DNA of 64,000 nt from Bradyrhizobium sp. SZCCHNS1050 (GTDB taxonomy: Bacteria > Pseudomonadota > Alphaproteobacteria > Rhizobiales > Xanthobacteraceae), in assembly GCF_032484785.1 (NCBI RefSeq), contig NZ_JAUETR010000001.1:4963501-5027500 (forward strand), read 5' to 3'. The notes under the pieces were generated by a model. That model was not told the origin of the DNA and searched no databases. It saw only the letters and a list, made by a program, of their open reading frames with translations. Within the stretch, counting starts at the first letter, position 1. Each line of letters starts with the position of its first letter. This document shows positions 1-9,034 of the stretch, piece after piece. The translations under genes and the position numbers were made by a program.

Positions 1-553
1 CGATCGACATGTCGTTGTCGTTGAGGATCACGATCAGGCGGGAGTTCATCGCGCCGGCATTGTTCATGGCCTCATAGGCCATGCCGGCGGACATCGCACC
101 GTCGCCGATCACGGCGATCACGTTGTTCTTGCCGCCCGACAGGTCGCGCGCAACGGCCATGCCGAGGCCGGCGGAAATCGAGGTCGACGAGTGCGCAGCG
201 CCAAACGGATCGTAGTCGCTCTCGGCGCGCTTGGTGAACCCGGAGAGGCCGCCGCCGGTGCGCAAGGTGCGGATGCGGTCGCGGCGTCCGGTCAGGATCT
301 TGTGCGGGTAGGCCTGGTGGCCGACGTCCCAGATCAGGCGGTCACGCGGGGTGTCGAACACGTAATGGATGGCCGTGGTCAGCTCGACCACGCCGAGACC
401 AGCGCCGAAATGGCCGCCGGTCACCGAGACCGCGTCGATGGTCTCCTGGCGCAATTCGTCGGCGACCTGCCGGACCTGCTCGACCTTCAGCCGGCGCAGA
501 TCTTCCGGGGTCTTGATGGTGTCGAGAAGCGGCGTCTTACTAAATGTGGTCAC
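1..553 (-). CDS. dxs: 1-deoxy-D-xylulose-5-phosphate synthase, N-terminal part (cut by window edge)
   Basis: Condenses pyruvate and glyceraldehyde 3-phosphate to DXP, the first step of the MEP isoprenoid pathway (cytoplasmic, thiamine-diphosphate dependent). Reading leftward from 553, the visible ~184 residues begin [13 protein letters not shown] and contain the family blocks [52 protein letters not shown] and the ThDP/Mg motif [18 protein letters not shown], ending at LNDNDMSI. The start is taken as GTG at 553-551 because the nearby ATG at 561 runs into a stop after three codons. The remaining two thirds lie outside the window. xseB, a common neighbour of dxs, lies on the same strand about 960 bases upstream. 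Confidence 0.95.
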   Translation of the reverse strand, partial: MTTFSKTPLLDTIKTPEDLRRLKVEQVRQVADELRQETIDAVSVTGGHFGAGLGVVELTTAIHYVFDTPRDRLIWDVGHQAYPHKILTGRRDRIRTLRTGGGLSGFTKRAESDYDPFGAAHSSTSISAGLGMAVARDLSGGKNNVIAVIGDGAMSAGMAYEAMNNAGAMNSRLIVILNDNDMSI

Positions 554-1516
554 GGTGACATTCCAATTTTGCAGGTCGGGTTCAAGGGCCGACATCTGAG
601 AGGTTCATCGTAACGGGCGGCGAAACCTGAGGTCTTGAAGGTCACATCCGCGCGGATCGAAGCCGCAGTCCGAAGACTAGCCGGGTTTGGGATCGATCTA
701 TGTGATGTAAGTCACTCTTGGTGGCCTTGCCGTCCTCGTTAGTCGCCCAAGATCGCCAAGTCGTTCAGCCAAGTCAGTTTTGCTAGCTCTTGCAAGCGCT
801 TAGATTCCTCGCTCCGGAGAGGATGGACACTTCCAAAAACCCGCAGTTGCGAGAAGCTTTACACCAAAGTGCGTCTTAAAGCCAACCCGGCGGGAGTTGG
901 CAAGCCCGCAAACGGTACCTTTGCGCCACGTCTCAACCGCGGCGGCGTGCCGGAGGTTCCATTGCTCTGCTCAAATCGACGGCAACCGTCGCTCCGGAAT
1001 AGACCGGGGACGCGAGCTCGGTCCAGGCTTTTTCCCGCGCCGCAGAATCGGCCGATGCGGCGATTGCGCGCGCCGCGGTACGGTGAGCCATGCGTCCGCG
1101 TCAGGGGATCGGTCCGCAGACGATCATGAAGAAGTCGCAGGCGTGCGGCCTTTCGTGGATCGTCACGAAGCGGACGCGGAAGACCTGCGAGCCAAGCACA
1201 TTGTCATGATCGGGCCGGACGATCGCAGACGCGGAACGGCACGATCGTGGGATCGGGGGGCGCCACGGCGAACTGCCCGGATCCAATCGTGTCGCATGGT
1301 AAACGAAGGACGTCGCGCTGACTCTCGAGCGGTGAACGCGGTGGCGGAGACTTCGCCGGGGGACACTTGGCGGCCAAGCCCATTGACGATGCAGTTGCAC
1401 CGATGCGCGGCTGAATTGCACGAATGGGAGGCGCTTTGCCCGCGTGTCGCGTCAGGCCACAACCAGCGAAATAAATCCGGACTGTCGCTCGGAGACGGCC
1501 GGTTGGCCGCAAGCTG
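554..1516. other. Long intergenic stretch upstream of dxs; no convincing gene
   Basis: About 960 bases between xseB and dxs. Several open frames exist on both strands, but none has a recognisable domain, a good ribosome-binding site or protein-like composition; the largest plus-strand frame runs antisense into xseB. The dxs promoter should lie at its left end. No tRNA or rRNA was seen. Confidence 0.5.
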
Positions 1517-1768
1517 CTATTGCACGTCGAGCGGCACGGTTCCCACCGCATGGCCGCTGGCGTCGGTCGTGATCTTCTCGACCCGGGCCTCCGCCTGGCG
1601 CAGCAGCTCCTCGCAGCGCCGCTTCAGCGCCTCGCCGCGCTCATAGATCGCCACCGACTCCTCAAGCGGCACCTTGCCGTCCTCGAGCCGCTTCACGATC
1701 GATTCCAGCTCCTCGATCGCGCGCTCGAACGACAGCTTCTTGACGTCGGTTACGGTGTTGTCCGCCAT
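1517..1768 (-). CDS. xseB: Exodeoxyribonuclease VII small subunit
   Basis: Small subunit of exonuclease VII, which degrades single-stranded DNA into acid-soluble oligonucleotides together with XseA. The 83-residue product shows the complete family core: LSFERAIEELESIVKRLEDG, then PLEESVAIYERGEALKRRCE and a helical C-terminus. An upstream in-frame ATG at 1792 exists, but the start at 1768 (MADNTVTDV) is preferred because GGGAAC lies 6 bases before it and the length matches the family (about 80 residues). Preceded by a deacetylase gene on the same strand, with a 100-base gap. Confidence 0.95.
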   Translation of the reverse strand: MADNTVTDVKKLSFERAIEELESIVKRLEDGKVPLEESVAIYERGEALKRRCEELLRQAEARVEKITTDASGHAVGTVPLDVQ

Positions 1769-1868
1769 GCGGGTTCCCTGCAGCTCACTCAACTCCGGGG
1801 CCGTGCTTTTACACCCCGCTCGCGGTCCTGTCAGGCCCTGCCGGGGTGGATCGGCTGGAACCTGGGGA

Positions 1869-2798
1869 TTACGCCCCGGTCAGCGCCGCAACGTGGGCCG
1901 CGACGGATTCCTTAAGCCCCTGAAGGTCATAGCCGCCCTCCAAGACAGAGACGACGCGGCCGCCGGCGGTCTTGTCGGCGAGCTCCATCAGCTTGCGGGT
2001 GACCCAGCCGAAATCCTCCGCCCGCAGGTTGAGCGACGCCAGCGGGTCGCGATAGTGGGCGTCGAAGCCGGCCGAGATGATCACGAGCTCGGGGCTGAAC
2101 TTGGTGAGCTGCGGCAGGATCAGGTTCTCGAAGGCGGAGCGGAACTCGAGGCTGCCGTCCTCGGAGGCCAGCGGTGCGTTGACGATAGTGTCGTGCTCGC
2201 CGCGCTCGCCGCGGGCGCCGGTGCCCGGGAACAGCGGCATCTGATGGGTCGAGCAGTACATCACGCTCTTGTCGGCCCAGAAGATGTCCTGGGTGCCGTT
2301 GCCATGGTGGACGTCGAAGTCGACGATGGCGGCACGCTCGATGCCGAAGGTGCGCTGGGCGTAGCGGGCGGCGATCGCGACATTGTCGAAGAAGCAGAAG
2401 CCCATCGGCTTGGCGATCTCGGCATGATGCCCGGGCGGGCGCACCGCCACGAAGGCGTTGCGGTGGCGGCCCGACATCACCGACTCCGTCGCCGCGACGG
2501 CGCCGCCGACGCCGCGCATCACGGCCTCCCAGGTGCCCGGCGACATCGAGGTATCGCCGTCGAGATAGATGATGCCCGAGGTCGGGGCCATGTGGCGCAG
2601 CTCGGTGACGTAGTGCTCGTTGTGGCAGAGCAGGGCCAGCTCGATGTCGGCCTCCGGGGCCTCGTCGCGATCGAGCAGGGCGAAGCGCTCCTCGGTCAGG
2701 GCCTCCTCGACGGCGCGCAGGCGGTCGGCGCGCTCGGGGTGGCCGGACGGCGTGGCGTGATCGAGGCAGGCTTCATGAGAGAGATACAGCGTCGACAT
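1869..2798 (-). CDS. Histone deacetylase-like / acetylpolyamine-amidohydrolase family protein
   Basis: Zinc-dependent deacetylase of the AcuC/class II HDAC superfamily, 309 residues, cytoplasmic. Motifs visible in order: HPERADRLRAVEEAL near the N-terminus, RPPGHHAE with the two catalytic histidines, FDVHHGNGTQDIFW supplying zinc ligands D and H, and SAGFDAHYRDPLA with the third zinc ligand. The C-terminal VLEGGYDL block is also present. All residues needed for catalysis are intact. The physiological substrate of bacterial members is usually unknown (acetylated polyamines, acetoin-linked or acetyl-lysine substrates are options). Confidence 0.9.
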   Translation of the reverse strand: MSTLYLSHEACLDHATPSGHPERADRLRAVEEALTEERFALLDRDEAPEADIELALLCHNEHYVTELRHMAPTSGIIYLDGDTSMSPGTWEAVMRGVGGAVAATESVMSGRHRNAFVAVRPPGHHAEIAKPMGFCFFDNVAIAARYAQRTFGIERAAIVDFDVHHGNGTQDIFWADKSVMYCSTHQMPLFPGTGARGERGEHDTIVNAPLASEDGSLEFRSAFENLILPQLTKFSPELVIISAGFDAHYRDPLASLNLRAEDFGWVTRKLMELADKTAGGRVVSVLEGGYDLQGLKESVAAHVAALTGA

Positions 2799-2909
2799 CA
2801 GGGCTCTGCCACTCGCGCGTTGCGGGAGGGCCCAATCTATGCGCTGAACGCAGCCTCGGAAAGAGCCCCGCGGGCGATATGACCGGCTTTCCGCCCGGCG
2901 CGGCAGGCG

Positions 2910-4586
2910 TCACGAAGCCTTGTTGACGATACGACCGCGCGGCGGCGGGGCCAGCGGGCTGTTGGCCTTGAGATAGGCGAACAGCGCCTCGTCGTCATAG
3001 GGTCCCGTGATCGGATCGCGGCCGCTCTTGAACGCGGTGAAGCCGTCGCCGCCGAGCGCGAGGTAGTTGTTGATGGTGACCCGGTAGGATGCGGCGGGAT
3101 CGATGGCCTTGCCCTCGAGCATCATGCTGGCGGCATCGATCCGCGCGCCCGCGGACTGTTTCGCATCGAAGGCATAGGAGAAACCGCTGGAGACCTGCAG
3201 GATGCGCGGCCGCGCCGGGTCGAGCCATTGCTGCTCCAGCGCGGCCTTGATCTCGGCACCGGTCAGGGTGACCGTCATCAGCTGGTTGCGAAACGGCTGG
3301 CTCGCGAACACGTCGGCATAGGTCACCGCGCCGTCGTCTCGACGAACGAGATCTGTCCGGATACCGCCGGGATTGGTCATCGCGACGACCGCGCTTCCCT
3401 TGTCCGCCGCGGCTGTCGCTGCGAGCTGGGCATCGGCGATGACGTCGCCGAGCACGCTCTCGCCGGAGGCGTTCGGCAGCCGCGACAGCGTCGCGGTGAG
3501 CACGCCGGCGGGGCGATTGGCGTAGGGCGCCGCGAGCTTCTCATAGGCGTCGATCAGCGCGGTCTGCGCCGGATCCTTCGGCAAGGTGGTATCGACGACG
3601 ACGTTCGTCGCGGTGGCGCTGATCACGTCGCGCGTGGTGCGGTCGAGCTTGACGTCGATCGCGGTCACCAGCGTGCCGAACTTGTCGCCCGAGGTGACGA
3701 GCCGCTTGTCGATGGTGCAGACATAGGCCTGATGGGTATGGCCGGAGATGACGATGTCGACCGCGCTATCGAGCTCCTTGACGATGTCGACGATCGGCCC
3801 CGACAGCCCGGGACATTCGTTCATGCCACCGGACGGCCAGCCGCCCTCGTGGATCAGCACGACGATCGCCTGCACGCCCTTGGCCTTCAATTCCGGGATC
3901 AGCGCGTTGACGCTCTCGGCCTCGTTGCGGAAGTCGAGGCCGGCCGCGCTCGCCGGCGAGATGATGCCCGGGGTCCCTTTCAGCGTCAGCCCGATGAAGG
4001 CGACCGGAACGTCCTCGAAGGTGCGGATCTCATAGGGCGGAAACACCGTCTTGTCGGTGCCGGCGAGGAACGTCGACGCCGCGAGATAGTGGAATTTGGC
4101 ACCGGTGAACGGCTGCGGCCCGCGGCAGCCGTCGGTCGGATGACAGCCGCCGTTCTGCATCCGCAGCAGCTCGGCCTTGCCCTCATCGAACTCGTGATTG
4201 CCGACCGCCGACAGCGCGAGCCCCATCTGCGACATCGATTCGATGGTCGGCTCGTCGTGGAACATCGCCGACAGGAACGGGCTCGCACCGATCAGGTCGC
4301 CGGCTGCGACGAAGATCGTGTTGGGCTGGCCGTCGGCGAGCAGCTTGACGAGGCTCGCCATGTGCTCGGCGCCGCCGGCTGGAACAACGGTGGTCTTGGT
4401 TGGATCGGCGGGATCGGCGACGCGGATGCCGGAAGAGGGCGGCTCCAGATTGCCGTGGAAGTCGTTGATGGCGAGGATGCGCAACGCTATCGGCTCGTCC
4501 TCGGCCGATGCTGGCGGGCCGACGATGCTTGCAACGGCGGCGCCGGTCAGCAGGCAGGCAAGGGCGAAGCGGGAGAGACGGCTCAT
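2910..4586 (-). CDS. Secreted 5'-nucleotidase / 2',3'-cyclic phosphodiesterase family metallophosphatase
   Basis: Periplasmic bimetallic phosphatase that hydrolyses nucleotides for phosphate or nucleoside salvage. From the start at 4586 (MSRLSRFALACLLTG) the product is 558 residues with a signal peptide ending near ASAEDEP. The metallophosphatase domain shows ILAINDFHGNLEP, AAGDLIGASPF, VGNHEFDEG and the late ISGHTHQAY block. The C-terminal 5'-nucleotidase domain (about residues 350-530) contains NPGGIRTDL and the nucleotide-stacking region. An in-frame extension to 4655 adds 23 residues that would spoil the signal peptide, so the shorter start is used. Ends in GRIVNKAS. Confidence 0.9.
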   Translation of the reverse strand: MSRLSRFALACLLTGAAVASIVGPPASAEDEPIALRILAINDFHGNLEPPSSGIRVADPADPTKTTVVPAGGAEHMASLVKLLADGQPNTIFVAAGDLIGASPFLSAMFHDEPTIESMSQMGLALSAVGNHEFDEGKAELLRMQNGGCHPTDGCRGPQPFTGAKFHYLAASTFLAGTDKTVFPPYEIRTFEDVPVAFIGLTLKGTPGIISPASAAGLDFRNEAESVNALIPELKAKGVQAIVVLIHEGGWPSGGMNECPGLSGPIVDIVKELDSAVDIVISGHTHQAYVCTIDKRLVTSGDKFGTLVTAIDVKLDRTTRDVISATATNVVVDTTLPKDPAQTALIDAYEKLAAPYANRPAGVLTATLSRLPNASGESVLGDVIADAQLAATAAADKGSAVVAMTNPGGIRTDLVRRDDGAVTYADVFASQPFRNQLMTVTLTGAEIKAALEQQWLDPARPRILQVSSGFSYAFDAKQSAGARIDAASMMLEGKAIDPAASYRVTINNYLALGGDGFTAFKSGRDPITGPYDDEALFAYLKANSPLAPPPRGRIVNKAS

Positions 4587-4693
4587 GGCAGGGTCACGTG
4601 TGATGCAGGGGCCGCGGAACGAAGCGCGATTGCCCCGCCGCGGTCGCAATGACATAAAACGATTTCATAACACCAATACATCGGGAGGCCGGA

Positions 4694-5581
4694 ATGAAAA
4701 GAATGATGCTGCTCGCGGCGACATTGTCGCTGGCCGCCGGCTCCGCTGCAGCGCAATCGCTGCCGGACCTGATGAAGCAGATGGTCGCGGCGTGGAATAA
4801 GCCGACCGAGCCGTTCAAGGTGATCGACAACGTCTACTACGTCGGCACCAATGGGCTCGCTTCCTACCTGATCACCACGCCGCAGGGCCATATCCTGATC
4901 GATACCGTGATGCCGGAATCGACCGCGCAGATCGAGGCCAGCATCGGCAAGCTCGGCTTCAAGGTCGCCGACATCAAATACATCCTCAACACCCACGCCC
5001 ATATCGACCACACCGGGGGGCTGGCGCAGATCAAGCAGGAAACCGGGGCGCAGATGGTGGCGGGCGCCAAGGACGTGCCGCTGCTGGAAGGCGGCTTCTA
5101 TCCGGGCCGCGAGGAGGAGCGCTATCTCGGCTTCCCGCCGGTCAAGGTCGACCGCGCCGTGCGCGAGGGCGACACCGTCACGCTCGGCGGCGTGACGTTG
5201 ACGGCGCACGAGACGCCCGGCCATTCGCCGGGCTGCACCAGCTGGACGACCGAGGTGAAGGACGGCGACGCCACCCGCAGCCTGATCTTCTTCTGCAGCG
5301 CCACCGTGGCGCTGAACCGGCTGGTCGGCCGTCCCACCTATCCGGGCATCGTCGACGACTACAAGAAGACCTTCGCCTGGGCCAAGACGGCGCATCCCGA
5401 CATCCTGCTGGCGCCGCATCCGGAGATGTATGACATGGCCGGCAAGCGGGCGAAGATCGCCGACGGCGCGCCCAACCCGTTCGTCAAGCCGGGTGAGTTC
5501 AACGCCTATCTCGACAAGCTCGAGACGCAGTTCAACGACGGGCTGGCCAAGCAGACGGCGGCGCTGCAGTCCGGCAAGTAG
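4694..5581 (+). CDS. Subclass B3 metallo-beta-lactamase
   Basis: Periplasmic di-zinc hydrolase, 295 residues, with a signal peptide (MKRMMLLAATLSLAAGSAAAQ). B3 zinc ligands are visible: NTHAHIDHTGG (H-x-H-x-D-H), the PGHSPGCTSW histidine, and APHPEMYD for the late histidine. The position that is Cys in B1/B2 enzymes is not Cys here, as expected for B3. It resembles the chromosomal B3 enzymes known from bradyrhizobia (for example BJP-1) in length and motifs; I infer a similar activity but cannot judge the substrate range. A strong GGGAGG lies 7 bases before the ATG. Convergent with the next gene, with a 12-base gap. Confidence 0.9.
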   Translation: MKRMMLLAATLSLAAGSAAAQSLPDLMKQMVAAWNKPTEPFKVIDNVYYVGTNGLASYLITTPQGHILIDTVMPESTAQIEASIGKLGFKVADIKYILNTHAHIDHTGGLAQIKQETGAQMVAGAKDVPLLEGGFYPGREEERYLGFPPVKVDRAVREGDTVTLGGVTLTAHETPGHSPGCTSWTTEVKDGDATRSLIFFCSATVALNRLVGRPTYPGIVDDYKKTFAWAKTAHPDILLAPHPEMYDMAGKRAKIADGAPNPFVKPGEFNAYLDKLETQFNDGLAKQTAALQSGK

Positions 5582-5593
5582 TTGCGCCGTCCG

Positions 5594-6787
5594 CTATGCT
5601 GGATCGGCGACGGCCAGCCGGTCCAGCGTGAAGCCGGAGAGGTCGACGCGCGGCGTCTCGCCCCGGGCCATTGCCGCGAGCGCCTCGCCGACTGCGGGCG
5701 AATGCTTGAAGCCGTGGCCGGAGCAGGGCGAGGCGTAGATGACGTTCTCATCGCCGGGATCGCGATCGATGATGAAGCGGCCGCCGGGCGCATTGGTGTA
5801 GAGGCAGACCGCGCTGCGCAGGCAGCGCGGGCCGAGATCCGGCACGAACGGCCGGACATAGGTTTCATAGGCCGCTTCGATCTCGGCCGCCGTCACCTCG
5901 CGGGACACGTTGTCGGGATCGGTCTCGCCGCTGAGCACTTCGTTGGCGATCTTGACGCCGTTGTCCGGCGATCCGAGCCAGGGAAAGCCGTAGATGTCGG
6001 ATGCGGCGCGCTCGCGCCCGCTGACGTCCCAGATGAAGACCGGCGCGTTCGGGCCGAAGCGCTCGGGATTGGCAAGGATTTCGAACCAGTACAGCACCTG
6101 CCGCGTGACGTTCACGCGCCGCTGCAGCGGCGTGATCAACTCGGTGATCCATGGCCCTGTCGTGACAATCAGCGTCGTGGCCGATGCGGCTGTACCGTCG
6201 TCAGTCATCACCACGAGCGAACCCATGGCGCGGCGAAACCATTTGACTTGGCGGCCGAACAGCAACTTCGCGCCAAGCTGCACGGCGACCGCAAGCTCGG
6301 CGCGCACGCAGTCCTCGACCAGGAGATAGCCGCCCTCGCGGTCGAGGAAGGCGCGATCGCCGGGCAAAGTGGCGAAGCCCGGAAAGTCCGCGCGCAGTCG
6401 CTCCGACGACAGGATCTCGCCATCGACGCCATGCAGCCGGGCCGCGGTCTCGATATTGGCGAAGAACTGCGCGCTCGAGACGCCGTGGACCTCGCCGCCA
6501 TCGCGGGCCGGAATGAACAGGCAGCCGCATTGCTCGAACAGATGCGCCCCGGTCTCGCGCTCCAGTTCGCGCCACAGCACATGCGAGCGCTGCGCCAGCG
6601 GCGTGTAGTCGACGCCTTCGCCGATCGCCGCGCGGGTGATGCGGGTCTCGCCATGGGTCGAGCCGAATGGATGCGGCGGCTGGAAGCGGTCGATGCCCAG
6701 CACGCGCTTGCCGGATTTGGCGAGATGCAGCAGCGCGGCGCTGCCGACCGCGCCGCAGCCGATCACGATGACATCAAAACTCGGCAT
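5594..6787 (-). CDS. FAD-dependent amine oxidase, monomeric sarcosine oxidase / N-methyltryptophan oxidase type
   Basis: Flavoenzyme oxidising a secondary amine to imine with H2O2 release; 397 residues, cytoplasmic. The N-terminal dinucleotide fold is VIVIGCGAVGSAALLHLA followed by the acidic strand end GIDRF. GSTHGETRITR is the diagnostic block of the monomeric sarcosine oxidase family (MSOX/SolA). The C-terminus carries GFKHSPAVGEALAAMA, the flavin-contacting helix. The cysteine that holds FAD covalently in the family is compatible with SPCSGHGFK. Substrate is not resolved. The downstream enoyl-CoA hydratase-type gene lies upstream on the same strand. Confidence 0.85.
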   Translation of the reverse strand: MPSFDVIVIGCGAVGSAALLHLAKSGKRVLGIDRFQPPHPFGSTHGETRITRAAIGEGVDYTPLAQRSHVLWRELERETGAHLFEQCGCLFIPARDGGEVHGVSSAQFFANIETAARLHGVDGEILSSERLRADFPGFATLPGDRAFLDREGGYLLVEDCVRAELAVAVQLGAKLLFGRQVKWFRRAMGSLVVMTDDGTAASATTLIVTTGPWITELITPLQRRVNVTRQVLYWFEILANPERFGPNAPVFIWDVSGRERAASDIYGFPWLGSPDNGVKIANEVLSGETDPDNVSREVTAAEIEAAYETYVRPFVPDLGPRCLRSAVCLYTNAPGGRFIIDRDPGDENVIYASPCSGHGFKHSPAVGEALAAMARGETPRVDLSGFTLDRLAVADPA

Positions 6788-6808
6788 GCGCCTCCGACGA
6801 CCCCGGCG

Positions 6809-7573
6809 TCACTTTTTCTTCTTGCGCGACAGGAACGCCTTGAACGCGCCGACCGCCTCCTCGGAGGTCATGCGCTCGGCGAACAGATAGGCCTCCTGGT
6901 CGATCCGGCGCGTGAGCTCGTCAGGCGCGGTGCGGATCAGCCTGCGGCCGATCGCCACCGCCTCGGCCGGCAGCCGGCAGATGTCGCGCGCCACCTTGTG
7001 CGCCTCGACCTCGGTATGGCCCGGCGCTACCACCGTGTTGACAAAGCCCGCGATCTGCGCGTCGGCCGCGGTCATGGTGCGCCCCATGACCAGCATCGCG
7101 AACGCACGCTGATAGCCCATCGTCTGCGGCATCAGCAGGCTCGAGGCGCCCTCCGGCACCAGGCCGAGATGGATGAAGGGCGTCGAGAACGTCGCCGTGG
7201 TCGAGGCCAGCACGTAGTCGCAATGGAACAGCATCGTCGTGCCGATGCCGATCGCGACGCCGTCGACGGCGGCGATGATCGGCTTGACGTTATGCGCCAG
7301 CGAATACAGGAACTTGGTCGCCGCCGAGGTGCGCGCGGCCTCGCTGGCGGCATGGCCTGCGTGCAGGAAATCCTCGAGATCGTTGCCGGCCGTGAACACG
7401 CCGGAGCCGCCGGTGATGATGATGCATCGCACCAGCGGGTTGTTCTGTGCGGTGTCGATGGCATCGCTCATGCCGAGATACATGGCCTGGGTGATCGCGT
7501 TCTTCTTCTCCGGGCGCCTGAGCTTGATCGTCCGCGTCTCGCCCTCGTCGGTGACGATCAGATGGTCGGTCAT
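6809..7573 (-). CDS. Enoyl-CoA hydratase/isomerase family protein
   Basis: Crotonase-fold enzyme of 254 residues acting on acyl-CoA thioesters. The N-terminal signature RPEKKNAITQAMYLGM and the first oxyanion block ITGGSGVFTAGNDLEDF are clear; the second, VDGVAIGIGTTMLFHCDYVLA, is followed by PFIHLGLVPEGASSLLMP. The general acid/base glutamates of hydratases are only partly conserved: the PEG glutamate is present, whereas the first position is not obvious, so isomerase or other crotonase chemistry is possible. It ends in the lysine-rich tail KKKK. Lies 21 bases upstream of the amine oxidase gene and could be cotranscribed with it. Confidence 0.85.
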   Translation of the reverse strand: MTDHLIVTDEGETRTIKLRRPEKKNAITQAMYLGMSDAIDTAQNNPLVRCIIITGGSGVFTAGNDLEDFLHAGHAASEAARTSAATKFLYSLAHNVKPIIAAVDGVAIGIGTTMLFHCDYVLASTTATFSTPFIHLGLVPEGASSLLMPQTMGYQRAFAMLVMGRTMTAADAQIAGFVNTVVAPGHTEVEAHKVARDICRLPAEAVAIGRRLIRTAPDELTRRIDQEAYLFAERMTSEEAVGAFKAFLSRKKKK

Positions 7574-7819
7574 GGGCCCCTCGCGCGTGTGCGCCGGCCG
7601 CTATGCGCCGGTCGTTGTCCTGAGTCGTTTCTCGCGCATCAGCCTACATCATCCGCCGACCGCGCCAAGGGCCGAAGCGGCCGTCGCCGGCCGGGGCGGG
7701 CGCGGCCGAGGCGCGCAGGCGCGGCCGCGCGCGTTCATGGTTGACGACTGGTTTTCAACCGCATCGGCGATAAGCTATCGTTGCACGCCAAGCGTGTCGT
7801 CATAGCAAGGCAAAATTCC

Positions 7820-8632
7820 ATGACCAGATGTCTTTCCGTGCTGATCTCGTTGCTGCTGTGCTGCGCATTCATGAGCAGCGCCGAGGCCGCCCCCAGCGAT
7901 CGCGCGCTGCTGTCGCAATTCTGTGCGCCCAAGTCGATTACAGGGGCGACCTGCAAAGAGGTCAAATCCTATCCCGAGGCCGAGGGGCGTCGCTGTAACG
8001 TCACTCTCCAGCCGCAGCGGCAGCAGGGGCAATTCGTGGCCGGAGCCAATCCGCTGCTGGTCGTGAGCTATGGCAGCGGCTGCGAGCCGCACGCGACCGA
8101 TTTCGGCGGCGCGGTCGTGTTCGAGCAGGTCGGCGGCGCTTACAAATTTCGCGGCTTCCAGCCGGGCATGCAGGTGAATGAATGCGTCATCTCCACCACC
8201 AGGGACGAAGCGCAGGACGTGCTCGTCTGCCTGACCGGGCATATGGGGCAGGGGGTGGTCGAGACCGGCGTGGCGCGCGTCGGCTTCGCCAGTGCCAGCG
8301 GCGGGTCCATCGAGATGTCCTACGATTTTCTGCTGCAGGCCGAGGACACGACGGGAGCCTATCTGACCAACATCGTTACCTGTTCGGAACAGCTCAAATA
8401 TTTCGGCCTGTCGAAGCTCGCGGCCGGGCCAACCCCCGGCAGCGTGGTCGCCGCCGTCAGCTACGCCGATCACGAGACGATCAGCACGGCCTGCGCCAAA
8501 GGCTTTCCGAAGCCGAAGGACGCGGAGGACATGCGCGAACTCGCACCGGGCGAAGCCTTTGTGCCGGACGGTTACGCCAAGAGCGGCAGCGTCATCATCG
8601 AGATTGCAAGCCGCTCGGCAAAGTTGCGCTGA
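7820..8632 (+). CDS. Secreted hypothetical protein
   Basis: A 270-residue protein with a clear signal peptide (MTRCLSVLISLLLCCAFMSSAEA). The start at 7820 is chosen because the in-frame extension to 7781 would bury the signal sequence. The mature part holds several cysteines (QFCAPK, ATCKEV, RRCNVT, GCEPH, NECVIS, VLVCLTG, VTCSEQ, TACAKG), probably paired as periplasmic disulfides. I do not recognise a family. It stands alone, with convergent genes to the right. Confidence 0.75.
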   Translation: MTRCLSVLISLLLCCAFMSSAEAAPSDRALLSQFCAPKSITGATCKEVKSYPEAEGRRCNVTLQPQRQQGQFVAGANPLLVVSYGSGCEPHATDFGGAVVFEQVGGAYKFRGFQPGMQVNECVISTTRDEAQDVLVCLTGHMGQGVVETGVARVGFASASGGSIEMSYDFLLQAEDTTGAYLTNIVTCSEQLKYFGLSKLAAGPTPGSVVAAVSYADHETISTACAKGFPKPKDAEDMRELAPGEAFVPDGYAKSGSVIIEIASRSAKLR

Positions 8633-8658
8633 GTCTGCCGCGGTCCAGTTGTCGCGCC

Positions 8659-9033
8659 TCAGCGTGATCCGTCCGGGCGGGACGGGGCAGCCGGCGGGCG
8701 CGGGCCGGCGGCCGGCGATGCCTGCTGTCGGACAGCCTCGCGCCGCAGTGCCTGCTCCAGCACCACCAGCCGAGTCGCCATGCGGGTCAGTTCGTCATGC
8801 ACCGAGCCCTGGACACCCTGCACGGCGTGCTGCACCTCGCGCAGCGCATCGCGCTGCGTCTCCGCCTTGAGCACCCTGAACTCGGCCTCGATCGAGGTCA
8901 GGCGGTTGTTGACCGCCCTGATCGCCTCGGCGATCTCCTTCTGGCCATCCTGCAGCGCGCGCACGTGATCGACCAGCCGCAGATGATCGGTCAGCTCCTC
9001 GACCGTCTTGCCGATATTGCTGCGGCCCCACAT
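8659..9033 (-). CDS. Small coiled-coil hypothetical protein
   Basis: 124 residues, MWGRSNIGKTVEELTDHLR at the N-terminus, followed by heptad-like helices (ALQDGQKEIAEAIRAVNN, LTSIEAEFRVLKAETQ) suggesting a coiled coil, and a proline/alanine-rich tail. No known domain recognised. The start lies one base after the stop codon of the upstream gene (9035), so the two are almost certainly cotranscribed and translationally coupled, which supports both being real. Confidence 0.65.
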   Translation of the reverse strand: MWGRSNIGKTVEELTDHLRLVDHVRALQDGQKEIAEAIRAVNNRLTSIEAEFRVLKAETQRDALREVQHAVQGVQGSVHDELTRMATRLVVLEQALRREAVRQQASPAAGPRPPAAPSRPDGSR

Positions 9034-9034
9034 C

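Noticed and set aside
897..1646. Long plus-strand open frame of 249 codons upstream of and overlapping xseB
   Set aside because: Antisense to xseB in its last part; Arg/Ser-rich composition typical of shadow frames in GC-rich DNA and no domain.
3228..4652. 474-codon plus-strand frame antisense to the 5'-nucleotidase
   Set aside because: Exactly covers the real gene on the other strand; Arg/Gly/Asp-rich shadow with no motif.
5582..7744. 720-codon plus-strand frame antisense to the amine oxidase and enoyl-CoA hydratase
   Set aside because: Two genes with clear motifs lie on the opposite strand; this is a codon-bias shadow.
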